From an uncultured Ruminococcus sp. (GTDB taxonomy: Bacteria > Bacillota > Clostridia > Oscillospirales > Acutalibacteraceae), in assembly GCA_902800065.1 (NCBI GenBank), contig CADCDE010000027.1, forward strand, positions 1 to 52,708: 52,708 nt of DNA, in the 5' to 3' direction. Position numbers and translations under genes: made by a program. This document shows, in pieces, positions 44,695-52,708 of the stretch. How positions within the stretch are numbered: the stretch's first letter is position 1; each line of letters begins with the position of its first letter. Below the pieces are notes generated by a model that was not told the origin of the DNA, ran no database searches, and saw only the letters and a program-made list of their open reading frames with translations.

Positions 44695-45360
44695 ATGAAA
44701 AAGAATTTGACAGAAATGGTATTCATCATTGACAAGAGCGGTTCAATGAGCGGACTCGAAAGCGACACGATAGGCGGCTTCAATTCCATGATAAACAAGC
44801 AGAAAAAAGAAGAAGGCACTGCCTATGTAACAACGATACTTTTTGACAACAACAGCGAGACAATACATGACAGAGTTCCTCTTGAAACTATTAAGCCCAT
44901 GACCGACAAAGACTATGTAGTTGGCGGATGTACTGCACTTATTGATGCTATCGGTGAGGCTGTAGAACATATTTCCACTATCCACAAATATGCTCGCCCC
45001 GAAGACATCCCCGAACACACTGTATTTGTTATCACAACTGACGGTATGGAAAATGCAAGCAAAAAATTCACAAGCAAGCAGGTCAAAAAAATGATCGAGG
45101 AAAAGAAAAATGAAAATAACTGGGAATTCCTTTTCATCGGTGCTAATATAGACGCTGTTGAAACTGCTTCACATTTCGGCATTGATAGCAGCCGTGCAGT
45201 AAATTATCACGCAGACAAAAAAGGTACAAGTGTACTTTATGAAAGTGTCAGCAATGCCATTGGAAAAATGAGAGCATGTGCAGCACCGAATGCTAAAATA
45301 AGTGATGACTGGGCAGAAGAAATAAACGAAGATTACAATAACAGAAAGAACAACAACTAA
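44695..45360 (+). CDS. von Willebrand factor A domain protein
   Basis: A 221-residue cytosolic VWA domain with a complete metal-ion-dependent adhesion site: Asp13-x-Ser15-x-Ser17 (DKSGSMSG), a Thr in GGCTALIDAIG, and the Asp in TTDGMEN. Such stand-alone domains bind partner proteins through a metal. The C-terminus is polar and ends NNRKNNN. GGAGGTAATAACT precedes ATG 44695. The macro-HD-VWA order suggests a stress or protein-modification role; nothing here identifies the partner. A MITE-like element begins three bases after the stop. Confidence 0.9.
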   Translation: MKKNLTEMVFIIDKSGSMSGLESDTIGGFNSMINKQKKEEGTAYVTTILFDNNSETIHDRVPLETIKPMTDKDYVVGGCTALIDAIGEAVEHISTIHKYARPEDIPEHTVFVITTDGMENASKKFTSKQVKKMIEEKKNENNWEFLFIGANIDAVETASHFGIDSSRAVNYHADKKGTSVLYESVSNAIGKMRACAAPNAKISDDWAEEINEDYNNRKNNN

Positions 45361-45363
45361 ATT

Positions 45364-45515
45364 ACGTGAGTTCTATGTAACTGAAAAATATTCTGACAAT
45401 GATAAAATTAAGTAATGTCATTCCGAACGCAGTGAGGAATCTTTAAAAGATTCTTCGTCGCTGTCGCTCCTCAGAATGACAGTATAATAATTTTTCGTTT
45501 TCATCGAACTCACGT
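45364..45515. mobile_element. MITE-like element with ACGTGAGTTC terminal inverted repeats
   Basis: A 152-base non-coding element bounded by perfect ten-base inverted ends ACGTGAGTTC / GAACTCACGT. Inside is the GTCATTC..GAATGAC palindromic core, in the opposite direction to the copies at 8572 and 18905. A left-half copy lies at 32416. There is no transposase, so movement would need one supplied elsewhere. Confidence 0.8.
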
Positions 45516-45522
45516 TAAATTC

Positions 45523-45572
45523 AAAAAAACTGTCTGTCGGAAACTTGACAAAGTCCGACAGACAGTTTTTTC
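45523..45572. terminator. bidirectional terminator between VWA and XRE genes
   Basis: Perfect arms AAAAAACTGTCTGTCGGA / TCCGACAGACAGTTTTTT around AACTTGACAAAG. Confidence 0.92.
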
Positions 45573-45583
45573 TTTTCAATTTG

Positions 45584-45811
45584 TCAGGAACTGTAAGCCA
45601 TTTTTACAGGCTCATCAGAAAGCTCAAGAAGATAATCTGCGGATACATTCAATGCCTCACATATCTCAATGAATGTACCTATCTTCATCTCATCCTCACC
45701 TGATTCATAGCGGCTGTACTGAGACTGCTTCATATTAAGAATGGCACAGACATCTTTTTGCTTCATGTTTTTCATGAGTCTGACTTCTTTCAATCTTGGC
45801 AAATGATACAT
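45584..45811 (-). CDS. XRE-family transcriptional regulator
   Basis: A 75-residue single helix-turn-helix protein: RLKEVRLMKNMKQKDVCAILNMKQSQYSRYESGEDEM is the Cro/CI-type DNA-binding domain, followed by IGTFIEICEALNVSADYLLEL. There is no further sensor domain. GGGTG precedes ATG 45811. It is convergent with the macro-HD-VWA genes. An 18-base perfect palindrome lies upstream of it (45878-45895), which suits autoregulation. Its targets are unknown. Confidence 0.92.
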   Translation of the reverse strand: MYHLPRLKEVRLMKNMKQKDVCAILNMKQSQYSRYESGEDEMKIGTFIEICEALNVSADYLLELSDEPVKMAYSS

Positions 45812-45877
45812 ATTTTCACCCTTTTTTCCTTATTTTTACCACAATTTTACAACATATTTTTCAAGTTATATTTACTT

Positions 45878-45895
45878 TATAATCTTAAGATTATA
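45878..45895. promoter_or_regulatory. 18-base perfect palindrome upstream of the XRE gene
   Basis: TATAATCTTAAGATTATA, about 70 bases before the XRE start. It could be the operator, and its TATAAT end could also serve as a -10. An AACATATTTTTC half site at 45851 resembles the site before the macro-domain gene. Confidence 0.5.
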
Positions 45896-45947
45896 TAATA
45901 AATTCCTCAACTATTTTGTGCAACATGAATATTATTTTTCAACATTC

Positions 45948-45990
45948 AAAAATGCAGTCACACTTTTTTCAAGCTATGACTGCATTTTTT
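45948..45990 (-). terminator. intrinsic terminator of the glycogen operon
   Basis: AAATGCAGTCA / TGACTGCATTT arms around a 16-base loop, with T-runs on both sides, 30 bases past the glgA stop. Confidence 0.88.
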
Positions 45991-46020
45991 GTAAATAATT
46001 ACCAAATATACCATAAAAAG

Positions 46021-47448
46021 TCAGCCTTCATCTATGACCTCACGATAAAGATTGATATATTCAGTTGCAGAATGTCCCCAACTGTTGTCACATTCCATGG
46101 CACGTTTTATCAATGCCTGCCAATCGTCACGCTGCCAATAGGCTGCTATTGCACGTTTGATGCAGGCGAGCATATCAGTTGCATCATAATTTCTGAATGT
46201 AAAGCCGTTTCCTTCACCCGAACCGTTGTCCTGAATAGAGTCACGCAGACCGCCTACCTCCCTGACTATCGGAACAGTACCGTATCTCAGGGCTATCATC
46301 TGTGAAAGACCGCACGGCTCTGCCTTTGACGGCATCAGGAACATATCAGCACCGGCATATATTTTTCTTGAAAGCTCGGGAATAAATCCATGACACGCAC
46401 TGAGCCTTCCGGGATATTTTTCCTGCATTGAACGGAAGAAGCTCTCATATTCCCAGTCACCGGAGCCGAGTATAACAAACTGCACATACTCCTCATGCAT
46501 AAGCTGGTCAAGGGCGGCTTTTACAAGGTCAAGTCCCTTGTGTGAAACAAGTCTCGTTACCATTGCTATTATCGGTATCTGACCATTCTGTTCAAGTCCG
46601 AGACGTTCCTGCAGCTTCAGCTTATTCACGGATTTTCCCGTCATGTCATCAGCCGAATAATGCTCAAACAGTTCTGCATCCGTTGACGGATCATATGAAA
46701 CTGTATCTATACCATTGAGGATACCTCTTATCTTCCATGCCCTCGCATTGAGTATGGGATCGAGACCGTTTGAAAACCACGGATCACGTATCTCCCATGA
46801 ATAGCTCGGGCTTACAGTTGTTACCCTATTGGATGTTTCGATAGCACCCTTCATAAAGTTTATACAGCCGTCAAAATCAAGTATTGAACGACCATGAGGC
46901 GGTATTCCGATAACTTCCTCATACAGCTCTGAGCCGTATTTTCCCTGATATTGTATATTATGTATCGTAAAGACAGTTTTTATTCCCTTATACCAGTCAG
47001 ACTGTGAATAGAACAGATTGTAATAAGTCGGAACCAATGCTGTCTGCCAGTCGTTGCAGTGTATAACATCAGGCTTGAAATCAATAAACGGAAGCATTTC
47101 AAGAACGGCTCTCGAAAAGAACGCAAACCTCTCCGCATCATCATAATGTCCGTAAAGACCGTTACGCTTGAAATAATACTGATTATCCAGGAAATAATAT
47201 ATCACACCATTGTATCTTGCTTCAAAGACACCGCAATACTGTCTTCTCCATGACACGGGGACAGAAAAACTCGTCAGAAAACGCATATTTTCTCTAAGGT
47301 TTTCGGGTATCTCATCATAAAGCGGCATTACTATACGACAGCCTATCAAACGCTGTCTCAATGCGTGCGGCAGTGAACCCGATACTTCCGCAAGACCTCC
47401 CGAGGCTGCAAAAGGCTGTGCCTCACTCGTTACAAACAAACACTTCAT
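46021..47448 (-). CDS. glgA: glycogen synthase (GT5)
   Basis: Adds glucose from ADP-glucose to alpha-1,4-glucan chains. The 475 residues make a GT-B protein of the GT5 family: VTSEAQPFAASGGLAEV at the start, HCNDWQTAL, FTIHNIQYQG, VTRLVSHKGLDL and MPSKAEPCGLSQMIALRYG with the catalytic Glu. In E. coli the ADP-glucose-binding Lys15 lies in KTGGL; here the aligned residues are Ala15-Ser16-Gly-Gly, so that Lys is absent. The start at ATG 47448 lies six bases after GGAGGG. It is the last gene of glgB-glgC-glgD-glgA, separated from glgD by two seven-base repeat arrays. Confidence 0.95.
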   Translation of the reverse strand: MKCLFVTSEAQPFAASGGLAEVSGSLPHALRQRLIGCRIVMPLYDEIPENLRENMRFLTSFSVPVSWRRQYCGVFEARYNGVIYYFLDNQYYFKRNGLYGHYDDAERFAFFSRAVLEMLPFIDFKPDVIHCNDWQTALVPTYYNLFYSQSDWYKGIKTVFTIHNIQYQGKYGSELYEEVIGIPPHGRSILDFDGCINFMKGAIETSNRVTTVSPSYSWEIRDPWFSNGLDPILNARAWKIRGILNGIDTVSYDPSTDAELFEHYSADDMTGKSVNKLKLQERLGLEQNGQIPIIAMVTRLVSHKGLDLVKAALDQLMHEEYVQFVILGSGDWEYESFFRSMQEKYPGRLSACHGFIPELSRKIYAGADMFLMPSKAEPCGLSQMIALRYGTVPIVREVGGLRDSIQDNGSGEGNGFTFRNYDATDMLACIKRAIAAYWQRDDWQALIKRAMECDNSWGHSATEYINLYREVIDEG

Positions 47449-47475
47449 CGACAACCCTCCAATAACTAAAAATCA

Positions 47476-47600
47476 GGAATGAGGAGTGAGAAGTGAGAAA
47501 CATACATTCTCATATCCCACTGCCTCATTTAAATCAATTCAAAAAGGTTCAAGCAGAAGGTGTAAAATTACTCCTCACTCCTCGTTCCTCACTTTTCACT
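47476..47600. repeat. pair of inverted seven-base repeat arrays between glgD and glgA
   Basis: Plus-strand GAATGAG, GAGTGAG, AAGTGAG (47478-47500), and minus-strand GTGAAAA, GTGAGGA, ACGAGGA, GTGAGGA (47571-47600, starting at the glgD stop). The arms GAGGAGTGAG and CTCACTCCTC can pair, giving a hairpin inside the glg mRNA. Confidence 0.75.
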
Positions 47601-48713
47601 TTAAACTACGCTTTCCTTGCTTACATAGACAGGATATGAGGGCTGTCCTGCAAGAGTTTTGTCATCACGCACAGTAACATCCTTGTCAACTATAACATAG
47701 CTGAGATTTGAGTTTGCACCGATCTTTGTATCCTGCATGATAACACAGTTCGATACTTTTGTGCCTTTGCCTATATAAACACCTTTGAACAATACACAAT
47801 TTTCCACTTCACCGTCTATTACACAGCCGCTGCCGATAAGCGAATTCTTTACTTTTGAATCAAGACCGTATTTTGCCGGCATATCATCTCTTACTTTTGT
47901 ATAGATAGGTCTGTCGCCCCTGAACAGGTCTTCACGGACTTCGCTGTTCATAAGTGCCATATTTGCATTGAAATACTCAGCAGGTGATGTGATTATCGGA
48001 GCAAAGCCCTTGAATTCATAACCGTATATATTAAGAGTATTATACTCAGCCTGTATCATATCACGCTTGAAGTTCATTGTGTTCTTGCTTACGCATTTAT
48101 TTACAAGATCAATGAGAAGCTCTCTCTTTATCATCATCATGTTCATGTAATAACTGCATGTACCTGAAATTGACGGGCTTACAAGAACATCTGTTACTTT
48201 TCCTTTGGCATCAAATGAAAGTACCATAGGATCATGGAGCTTTGCAGGAAGAACATCTCTCTTATAAACGAGAGTAATATCTGCATTGTTCTCGATATGC
48301 TTTTCAAAAACCTTCTGATAATCTATATTGCATATAACATCACAGTCGGATATAACAACATATTCCTCTGTTGAATTTTCGAGGAACGGCTTTATTGAAC
48401 GGAATGTTGAAACTCTGTTTGCATAATCCGCAGGATCAAGGAAAGGAGGAAGTACAAACAGACCGTTACGCTGTCTTGAAAGGTCCCAAGCCTTGCCTGA
48501 ACCGAGATGGTCTACAAGTGACTGATAATTACTCTTTGTAAGAACGCCTACTTTGTTGATACCCGAATTTACCATGTTGGAAAGCGGGAAATCTATAAGG
48601 CGATAACGTCCGCCGTAGGGTACTGCACCCATTGTTCTTCTCTCGGTGATCTCGCTTATAAGTTTTTCATGGAGATTAGAGAAGATTATACCTAAAATTC
48701 TGTTGCCACGCAT
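47601..48713 (-). CDS. glgD: glucose-1-phosphate adenylyltransferase subunit GlgD
   Basis: Companion subunit of ADP-glucose pyrophosphorylase in Firmicutes. The 370 residues have a nucleotidyltransferase-like N-domain (GGRYRLIDFPLSNMVNSG) and a C-terminal left-handed beta helix of hexapeptide repeats (IGSGCVIDGEVENCVLFKG..). It lacks the GGQGSRL phosphate loop of GlgC (here IFSNLHEKL), as expected for the non-catalytic regulatory subunit. The best start is ATG 48713, nine bases after GAGGGGG and one base past the glgC stop; TTG 48722 would overlap glgC. A GTGARRA repeat array starts at its stop. Confidence 0.95.
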   Translation of the reverse strand: MRGNRILGIIFSNLHEKLISEITERRTMGAVPYGGRYRLIDFPLSNMVNSGINKVGVLTKSNYQSLVDHLGSGKAWDLSRQRNGLFVLPPFLDPADYANRVSTFRSIKPFLENSTEEYVVISDCDVICNIDYQKVFEKHIENNADITLVYKRDVLPAKLHDPMVLSFDAKGKVTDVLVSPSISGTCSYYMNMMMIKRELLIDLVNKCVSKNTMNFKRDMIQAEYNTLNIYGYEFKGFAPIITSPAEYFNANMALMNSEVREDLFRGDRPIYTKVRDDMPAKYGLDSKVKNSLIGSGCVIDGEVENCVLFKGVYIGKGTKVSNCVIMQDTKIGANSNLSYVIVDKDVTVRDDKTLAGQPSYPVYVSKESVV

Positions 48714-48714
48714 A

Positions 48715-49929
48715 TTACTCAACCCCCTCTATATCTTCTGCTATCATAGCCTTCGGTGCAACAACTGCACCTGCACCTATCTTAAGGTTATCGCCGACTA
48801 CGGCAATGCCCCATTCATCCTTGTTTTCAATATCCTCAGGTCTTGCACCTACAACGGCATTCTTGCCTATAACTGTATTTTCTGAAACTATTGCAAATCT
48901 TACGACTGCACCTTCCTCAATAACACAGCCGGGCATGATTATAGAATCCTCTATCACTGCACCTGCTTTTACAACTACATTTGAGAACAGTATCGAGAAT
49001 TCAAGTTCACCGCCGATATCACAGCCGTCACCGATAAGTGAGTTCTGTATTTTTGCTGTATCTGCGATATACTGCGGAGGTACAACGGGATTTCTTGAAT
49101 ATATCTTCCAGCTTTCATCCATGAGGTCAAGCGGAACATTAGGATCGAGAAGGTCCATATTAGCTTCCCAGAGACTGTCTATTGTACCAACGTCTTTCCA
49201 ATAGCCCTCGAACTGATATGCGAACATTCTCTGACCATCTTCCAACATTCTCGGAAGAACGTTCTTACCGAAATCGTGTTCAGAACCCTCTGTTTCCTCA
49301 TCTTCGATAAGATACTTGCGGAGCTTGTCCCAGCTGAATACATATATACCCATTGAAGCATTTGTGCTTTTCGGATGCTTCGGTTTTTCCTCAAATTCAT
49401 AGATAGAGCCGTCAGGATTTGTATTCATAATACCGAATCTTGAAGCCTCCTCAAGCGGAACATCTATAACTGCGATAGTACAGTCAGCATTGTTCTCTTT
49501 ATGGAAAGCTATCATCTTTGAATAGTCCATTTTATAGATATGGTCACCTGAAAGTATCACTACATAATCAGGATTGTATCTGTCAATATAATTAATATTC
49601 TGATAAATAGCATTTGCAGTGCCCTTATACCAATCAGTACCCTTTATCTGCTGATACGGTGACAGTACGCTTACACCACTGTTCATGCTGTCGAGATCCC
49701 ACGGCTGACCGCTTCCGATATACTCATTGAGTACAAGGGGCTGATACTGTGTAAGAACACCGACTGCCTCGATACCTGAATTCACGCAGTTTGAAAGCGG
49801 AAAGTCAATTATACGATATTTACCGCCAAATGGTACGGCAGGTTTTGCGAGTTTCTGAGTAAGTACTCCAAGTCTGCTTCCCTGACCGCCGGCAAGCAGC
49901 ATGGCTACTACTTCTTGCTTTGGATACAT
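48715..49929 (-). CDS. glgC: glucose-1-phosphate adenylyltransferase, catalytic subunit
   Basis: Makes ADP-glucose from ATP and glucose-1-phosphate, the controlled step of glycogen synthesis. The 404 residues show the nucleotide loop [27 protein letters not shown], the catalytic [27 protein letters not shown] (sugar-phosphate Lys) and a C-terminal beta helix. The start at ATG 49929 follows AAAGGAGGACATGGATT; another ATG closer to the ribosome site is out of frame. It works as a heteromer with GlgD, encoded one base downstream. Confidence 0.97.
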   Translation of the reverse strand: MYPKQEVVAMLLAGGQGSRLGVLTQKLAKPAVPFGGKYRIIDFPLSNCVNSGIEAVGVLTQYQPLVLNEYIGSGQPWDLDSMNSGVSVLSPYQQIKGTDWYKGTANAIYQNINYIDRYNPDYVVILSGDHIYKMDYSKMIAFHKENNADCTIAVIDVPLEEASRFGIMNTNPDGSIYEFEEKPKHPKSTNASMGIYVFSWDKLRKYLIEDEETEGSEHDFGKNVLPRMLEDGQRMFAYQFEGYWKDVGTIDSLWEANMDLLDPNVPLDLMDESWKIYSRNPVVPPQYIADTAKIQNSLIGDGCDIGGELEFSILFSNVVVKAGAVIEDSIIMPGCVIEEGAVVRFAIVSENTVIGKNAVVGARPEDIENKDEWGIAVVGDNLKIGAGAVVAPKAMIAEDIEGVE

Positions 49930-50012
49930 AATCCATGTCCTCCTTTGATTAAAAAACAATTTTGATTTTTTTATTTTTACAGAAATCTCTACGACTCCTG
50001 CTGATTCATTAT

Positions 50013-52103
50013 TTATTCTTCAGTGGATTCTGCCTTTTTAGATTTTGTTGATTTTCTTGAAGTTTTTTTCTTAGGCTTTTCTTCTGTCGCTGTATCAGCT
50101 TCATCTGCCTTTTTGGTTGTTTTTTTCTTTGATGTCTTCTTTACTGCTGCTTCTGTATCTTCTGCCTTTTTTCTGGGCTTTCTCTTGGGCTTTTTGCGTA
50201 CACACTTGAAGTACATTACAGACATCGGAGGAAGTGTGAGCTCAATGGACTGCTCAAAACCGTGCATCGGATCATCTGTTGAAACGATAGCAGTACCGTT
50301 GGATATACCTGAACCGCCGAACTCAGACCAGTCAGTGTTCATTACCTCACTGTATGTACCTGCATATGGCACGCCTATACGATAATTTTCACGGAGCATC
50401 GGCTGGAAATTGCATACTGCTATTATCTCATTGCCTTTTTTGTCTATTCTCCTGAAAGAAATAACACTCTGAGTATAGTCATCATTGGATATCCAGTTGA
50501 AGCCCTCCCATGAATAGTCGACTTCCCACATAGGACTGTTCTCTTTATAGAAATGATTTATAGCCCTGACAAAATCCTTCAGTTGATTGTGAGCCGGATA
50601 TTCAAGCAGCATCCAGTCAAGCTCTGTGGAATAATCCCACTCCTTGAACTGACCGAACTCTGTACCCATGAAAGTGAGCTTTTTACCGGGATGAGCCATC
50701 ATATAAGCTATGAATGTTCTGACACCGGCAAATTTCATCTCATAGTTACCGGGCATTTTATTTATAAGTGATGCCTTTCCGTAAACTACCTCATCATGTG
50801 ATATAGGCAGTATAAAATTCTCCGAAAAAGCATAGAAAAACGAGAATGTAAGATTGTCATGATTGAACGGTCTGTAAAGCGGGTCAAGTGAAATATAGTG
50901 AAGCATATCATTCATCCAGCCCATATTCCATTTATAATTGAATCCCAAACCGCCCATGTATGTAGGCTTTGAAACATTCGCCCATGCAGTTGACTCTTCG
51001 GCTATCATAAGAGTATTCGGATAATATCTGAAAGCCGCTTCATTGAGCTTATGCAAAAATGCAACTGCTTCAAGATTGTCCTTACCACCAAATTTATTTG
51101 CTACCCATTCGCCGTCACGTCTGCTGTAATCAAGATAGAGCATTGAAGCGACTGCATCAACACGCAGACCGTCAATGTGATAATAGTCCATCCAGAATAA
51201 AGCACTTGATACGAGGAAGCTGACTACTTCATTTCTGCCGTAGTCAAATACAAGAGTTCCCCATTCCTTGTGTTCACCCTTACGCCAGTCAGCATATTCA
51301 TAACACGGTGTACCGTCAAATCGTGCAAGACCGTGTGCATCTCTGGGGAAATGTGCAGGAACCCAGTCCATTATAACGGAAATGCCTGCCTGATGGCATC
51401 TGTCAACGAAATTCATAAAATCAAACGGATTGCCGTATCTTGAGGTTATCGCAAAATACCCTGTTACCTGATAGCCCCATGATGCATCAAAGGGATATTC
51501 AGTTAAAGGCATGAATTCAATATGAGTATATCCCATATCCTTTACATAGGGAATAAGCTCATCTGCGAGCTTGCTGTAGGAGAAATAATTTCCGTCAGCA
51601 TATTTTTTCCATGAACCTGCATGAAGCTCATATATATTCATCGGACTGCTGTAGGATTCATGTTTTGATTTTTCCTTCTGCCATTCATTGTCATGCCATT
51701 CATAGCCGTTTATATCAACGAATACTGAGGAATTATTCGGGCGTGTTTCATAGTGGAAAGCATATGGATCACATTTGAGCATACAGTTTCCGTCATGTGT
51801 TTCGATACTGTACTTATAGATGGAATAATCTCCGACTATATCAGCAATAAAACACTCCCATATACCGTTATAACCATCGACAGAAGTCCAGTTCATCCTG
51901 TGGGCATTCCTGTCCCAATTATTAAAAGTACCTACGACTGAAACGCTTTTTGCATTCGGAGCCCATGTTCTGAACATAACTCCATCAACACCGTCACGAT
52001 GTTCCTTATGTGCACCCATATAATTATAAGCACGATAATTTTCACCGCTGTGGAAAAGTTCCTGATCGGAACGCTCATTCATTTCATTATTACCAAGCTG
52101 CAT
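50013..52103 (-). CDS. glgB: 1,4-alpha-glucan branching enzyme with Lys-rich tail
   Basis: Creates alpha-1,6 branches in glycogen. The 696 residues contain a CBM48 domain (about 35-130, [14 protein letters not shown]) and a GH13 barrel with the nucleophile Asp in [16 protein letters not shown], acid Glu in MIAEESTAW and third Asp in [11 protein letters not shown], then a beta C-domain. The final 60 residues or so are an unusual Lys/Ala/Glu/Thr-rich tail with [11 protein letters not shown] and [15 protein letters not shown], like a histone H1 tail and not part of the enzyme family. The start at ATG 52103 is ten bases after GAAGGAG. It is first in the glg operon. Confidence 0.96.
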   Translation of the reverse strand: MQLGNNEMNERSDQELFHSGENYRAYNYMGAHKEHRDGVDGVMFRTWAPNAKSVSVVGTFNNWDRNAHRMNWTSVDGYNGIWECFIADIVGDYSIYKYSIETHDGNCMLKCDPYAFHYETRPNNSSVFVDINGYEWHDNEWQKEKSKHESYSSPMNIYELHAGSWKKYADGNYFSYSKLADELIPYVKDMGYTHIEFMPLTEYPFDASWGYQVTGYFAITSRYGNPFDFMNFVDRCHQAGISVIMDWVPAHFPRDAHGLARFDGTPCYEYADWRKGEHKEWGTLVFDYGRNEVVSFLVSSALFWMDYYHIDGLRVDAVASMLYLDYSRRDGEWVANKFGGKDNLEAVAFLHKLNEAAFRYYPNTLMIAEESTAWANVSKPTYMGGLGFNYKWNMGWMNDMLHYISLDPLYRPFNHDNLTFSFFYAFSENFILPISHDEVVYGKASLINKMPGNYEMKFAGVRTFIAYMMAHPGKKLTFMGTEFGQFKEWDYSTELDWMLLEYPAHNQLKDFVRAINHFYKENSPMWEVDYSWEGFNWISNDDYTQSVISFRRIDKKGNEIIAVCNFQPMLRENYRIGVPYAGTYSEVMNTDWSEFGGSGISNGTAIVSTDDPMHGFEQSIELTLPPMSVMYFKCVRKKPKRKPRKKAEDTEAAVKKTSKKKTTKKADEADTATEEKPKKKTSRKSTKSKKAESTEE

Positions 52104-52149
52104 ATACAAACAACTCCTTCTTTACTGAAGCTTCTATTTACATACATAT

Positions 52150-52178
52150 ATAATAGCTTAATTTTGGATAAATTTCAA
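52150..52178 (-). promoter_or_regulatory. promoter of the glg operon
   Basis: Minus-strand -35 TTGAAA (52173-52178), 17-base spacer, -10 TATTAT (52150-52155), about 45 bases before glgB. The rest of 52179-52352 is AT-rich with no visible gene. Confidence 0.7.
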
Positions 52179-52352
52179 GTCTTTTTGAAATACTTTTTAT
52201 GAAATATTGTTAAAATTTTTTAAATTTTTTCTAAAATAGAATTATAAGGATTTTTTTGTCATAGTTTAGCAACTTATGGTAACATATTTTTTGTGTCGAA
52301 ATTACTCAAAAACAGTTTATTTTCGCCAAAAGAAATTTGTTTATATCAAAAA

Positions 52353-52395
52353 AATACAAAGCCGTTCAAAAAAAATTTTTGAGCGACTTTGTATT
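52353..52395 (-). terminator. intrinsic terminator of the small truncated gene
   Basis: AATACAAAG(T)CG.. and ..CG(G)CTTTGTATT arms, with a T-run on the minus strand, just past the stop at 52400. Confidence 0.8.
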
Positions 52396-52399
52396 ATAA

Positions 52400-52627
52400 T
52401 CAGCCCTCTGAAATAACTTTACCGTCCTTTACGGTAACAGTTATTACTGAAAAGTTATCACCCTGAAATACGACATTTACACTTTCTTTGGGCAAAACAA
52501 CACAACCTCCGCCTGAATATATTGCCTTTGACGAAACGTAATTGTATGTATCACCGTAATGTTCTTTTACATAATCCTTTGCAAGACTGACTTCTCCGAC
52601 ATTCAGCATAGTGACATACTCCCCCAC
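52400..52627 (-). pseudogene. C-terminal fragment of a small unknown protein, cut by an IS end
   Basis: An open frame of up to 75 residues whose first codons (GTG GGG GAG TAT..) lie inside the terminal hairpin of an IS200/IS605-type element. The host-derived part starts near ATG 52609 (MLNVGEVSLAKDYVKEHYG). It contains SGGGCVVLPKE and ends VITVTVKDGKVISEG, a beta-rich end of a small domain. I recognise no family. It may still be expressed as a short protein from ATG 52609, but no ribosome site is convincing. The original N-terminus, if any, lies beyond the element. Confidence 0.55.
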
Positions 52628-52708
52628 CTATAGAGGTGGGGGCTTCTCGCTCAAGTACAGCAACCTGTACAGTATCAACGAGCTATCCCCGTGTGTCCCA
52701 CGGTTATG
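52612..52708 (-). mobile_element. right end of an IS200/IS605-family TnpB element (probable omegaRNA 3' part)
   Basis: On the minus strand the sequence ends in a perfect nine-base-pair hairpin, CCCCCACCT / AGGTGGGGG (52621-52642), preceded by GCGAGAAG and followed by AGTATGTCAC, the usual look of these transposon right ends. Upstream on the same strand are CCGTGGGACACACGGGG (52687-52703) and GTACAG-CAAC-CTGTAC (52655-52670) hairpins, as in TnpB guide (omega) RNAs. The tnpB gene itself would lie beyond 52708. The exact cleavage point is not certain. Confidence 0.7.

Noticed and set aside
45364..45515. Small RNA gene from the long hairpin after the VWA gene
   Set aside because: Better explained as a MITE: perfect inverted ends, a half copy at 32416 and the same core in several other gaps.
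47476..47600. CRISPR-like array between glgD and glgA
   Set aside because: The units are seven bases with no spacers and in opposite directions; these are short tandem repeats.

Overview
The window reads as a chromosome segment from a spore-forming, Gram-positive gut-type clostridium of the Ruminococcus/Oscillospiraceae kind. Supporting signs are the clostridial proteins (DUF951, SpoVAC, a SpoVM-like peptide, GlgD beside GlgC), AT-rich promoters with TTGACA/TATAAT boxes, strong GGAGG ribosome sites and frequent TTG starts. No plasmid, phage or CRISPR locus is visible.

Layout. 1-9457 (minus): an operon-like run purC-purF-purB-AIM24 protein-purA-glmS-guaA (purines plus glucosamine-6-phosphate), transcribed from a promoter near 9550. 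9791-12191 (plus): gdhA, then two tiny genes, one strongly resembling spoVM, and a PAP2 phosphatase. 12317-17244 (minus): cysteine desulfurase, thiI, and a large unusual class B sortase whose N-terminal domain looks like a decayed CinA/molybdopterin-binding domain. 17375-18896 (plus): spoVAC and a lone nadA with a structured leader. 19095-29154 (minus): housekeeping genes (ROK glucokinase, rlmH, YycJ-like hydrolase, murA, M18 aminopeptidase, lytic transglycosylase, coaE, tsaC/Sua5, a two-TM protein, prfA, DUF951). Then tRNA-Arg(CCG), a D,D-carboxypeptidase, a polyprenyl-phosphate sugar transferase and a YcxB-like protein.

32537-43003 (minus) is the most unusual part: a surface-glycan locus with a GlfT2-like galactofuranosyltransferase and four proteins carrying five polysaccharide pyruvyltransferase-like domains. 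One fuses two such domains to a MenD-like thiamine-diphosphate enzyme (1296 aa). Another fuses a shortened, motif-less one to two 4Fe-4S clusters, an FrhB-like module and a C-terminal beta-rich domain. The signature motif decays from TDSFHG to TDDVSA across the five copies, suggesting catalytic and non-catalytic paralogs working together.

43192-45360 (plus) is a small macro-domain / HD alarmone-hydrolase-like / VWA gene set with palindromic sites, facing an XRE regulator. 46021-52103 (minus) is the glycogen operon glgB-glgC-glgD-glgA. The window ends in the right end of an IS200/IS605-type TnpB element (probable omegaRNA 3' part) that has cut a small gene.

Repeats are a theme: MITE-like elements of about 123 bp and 152 bp share one palindromic core, and two families of seven-base tandem repeats sit mostly right after stop codons.
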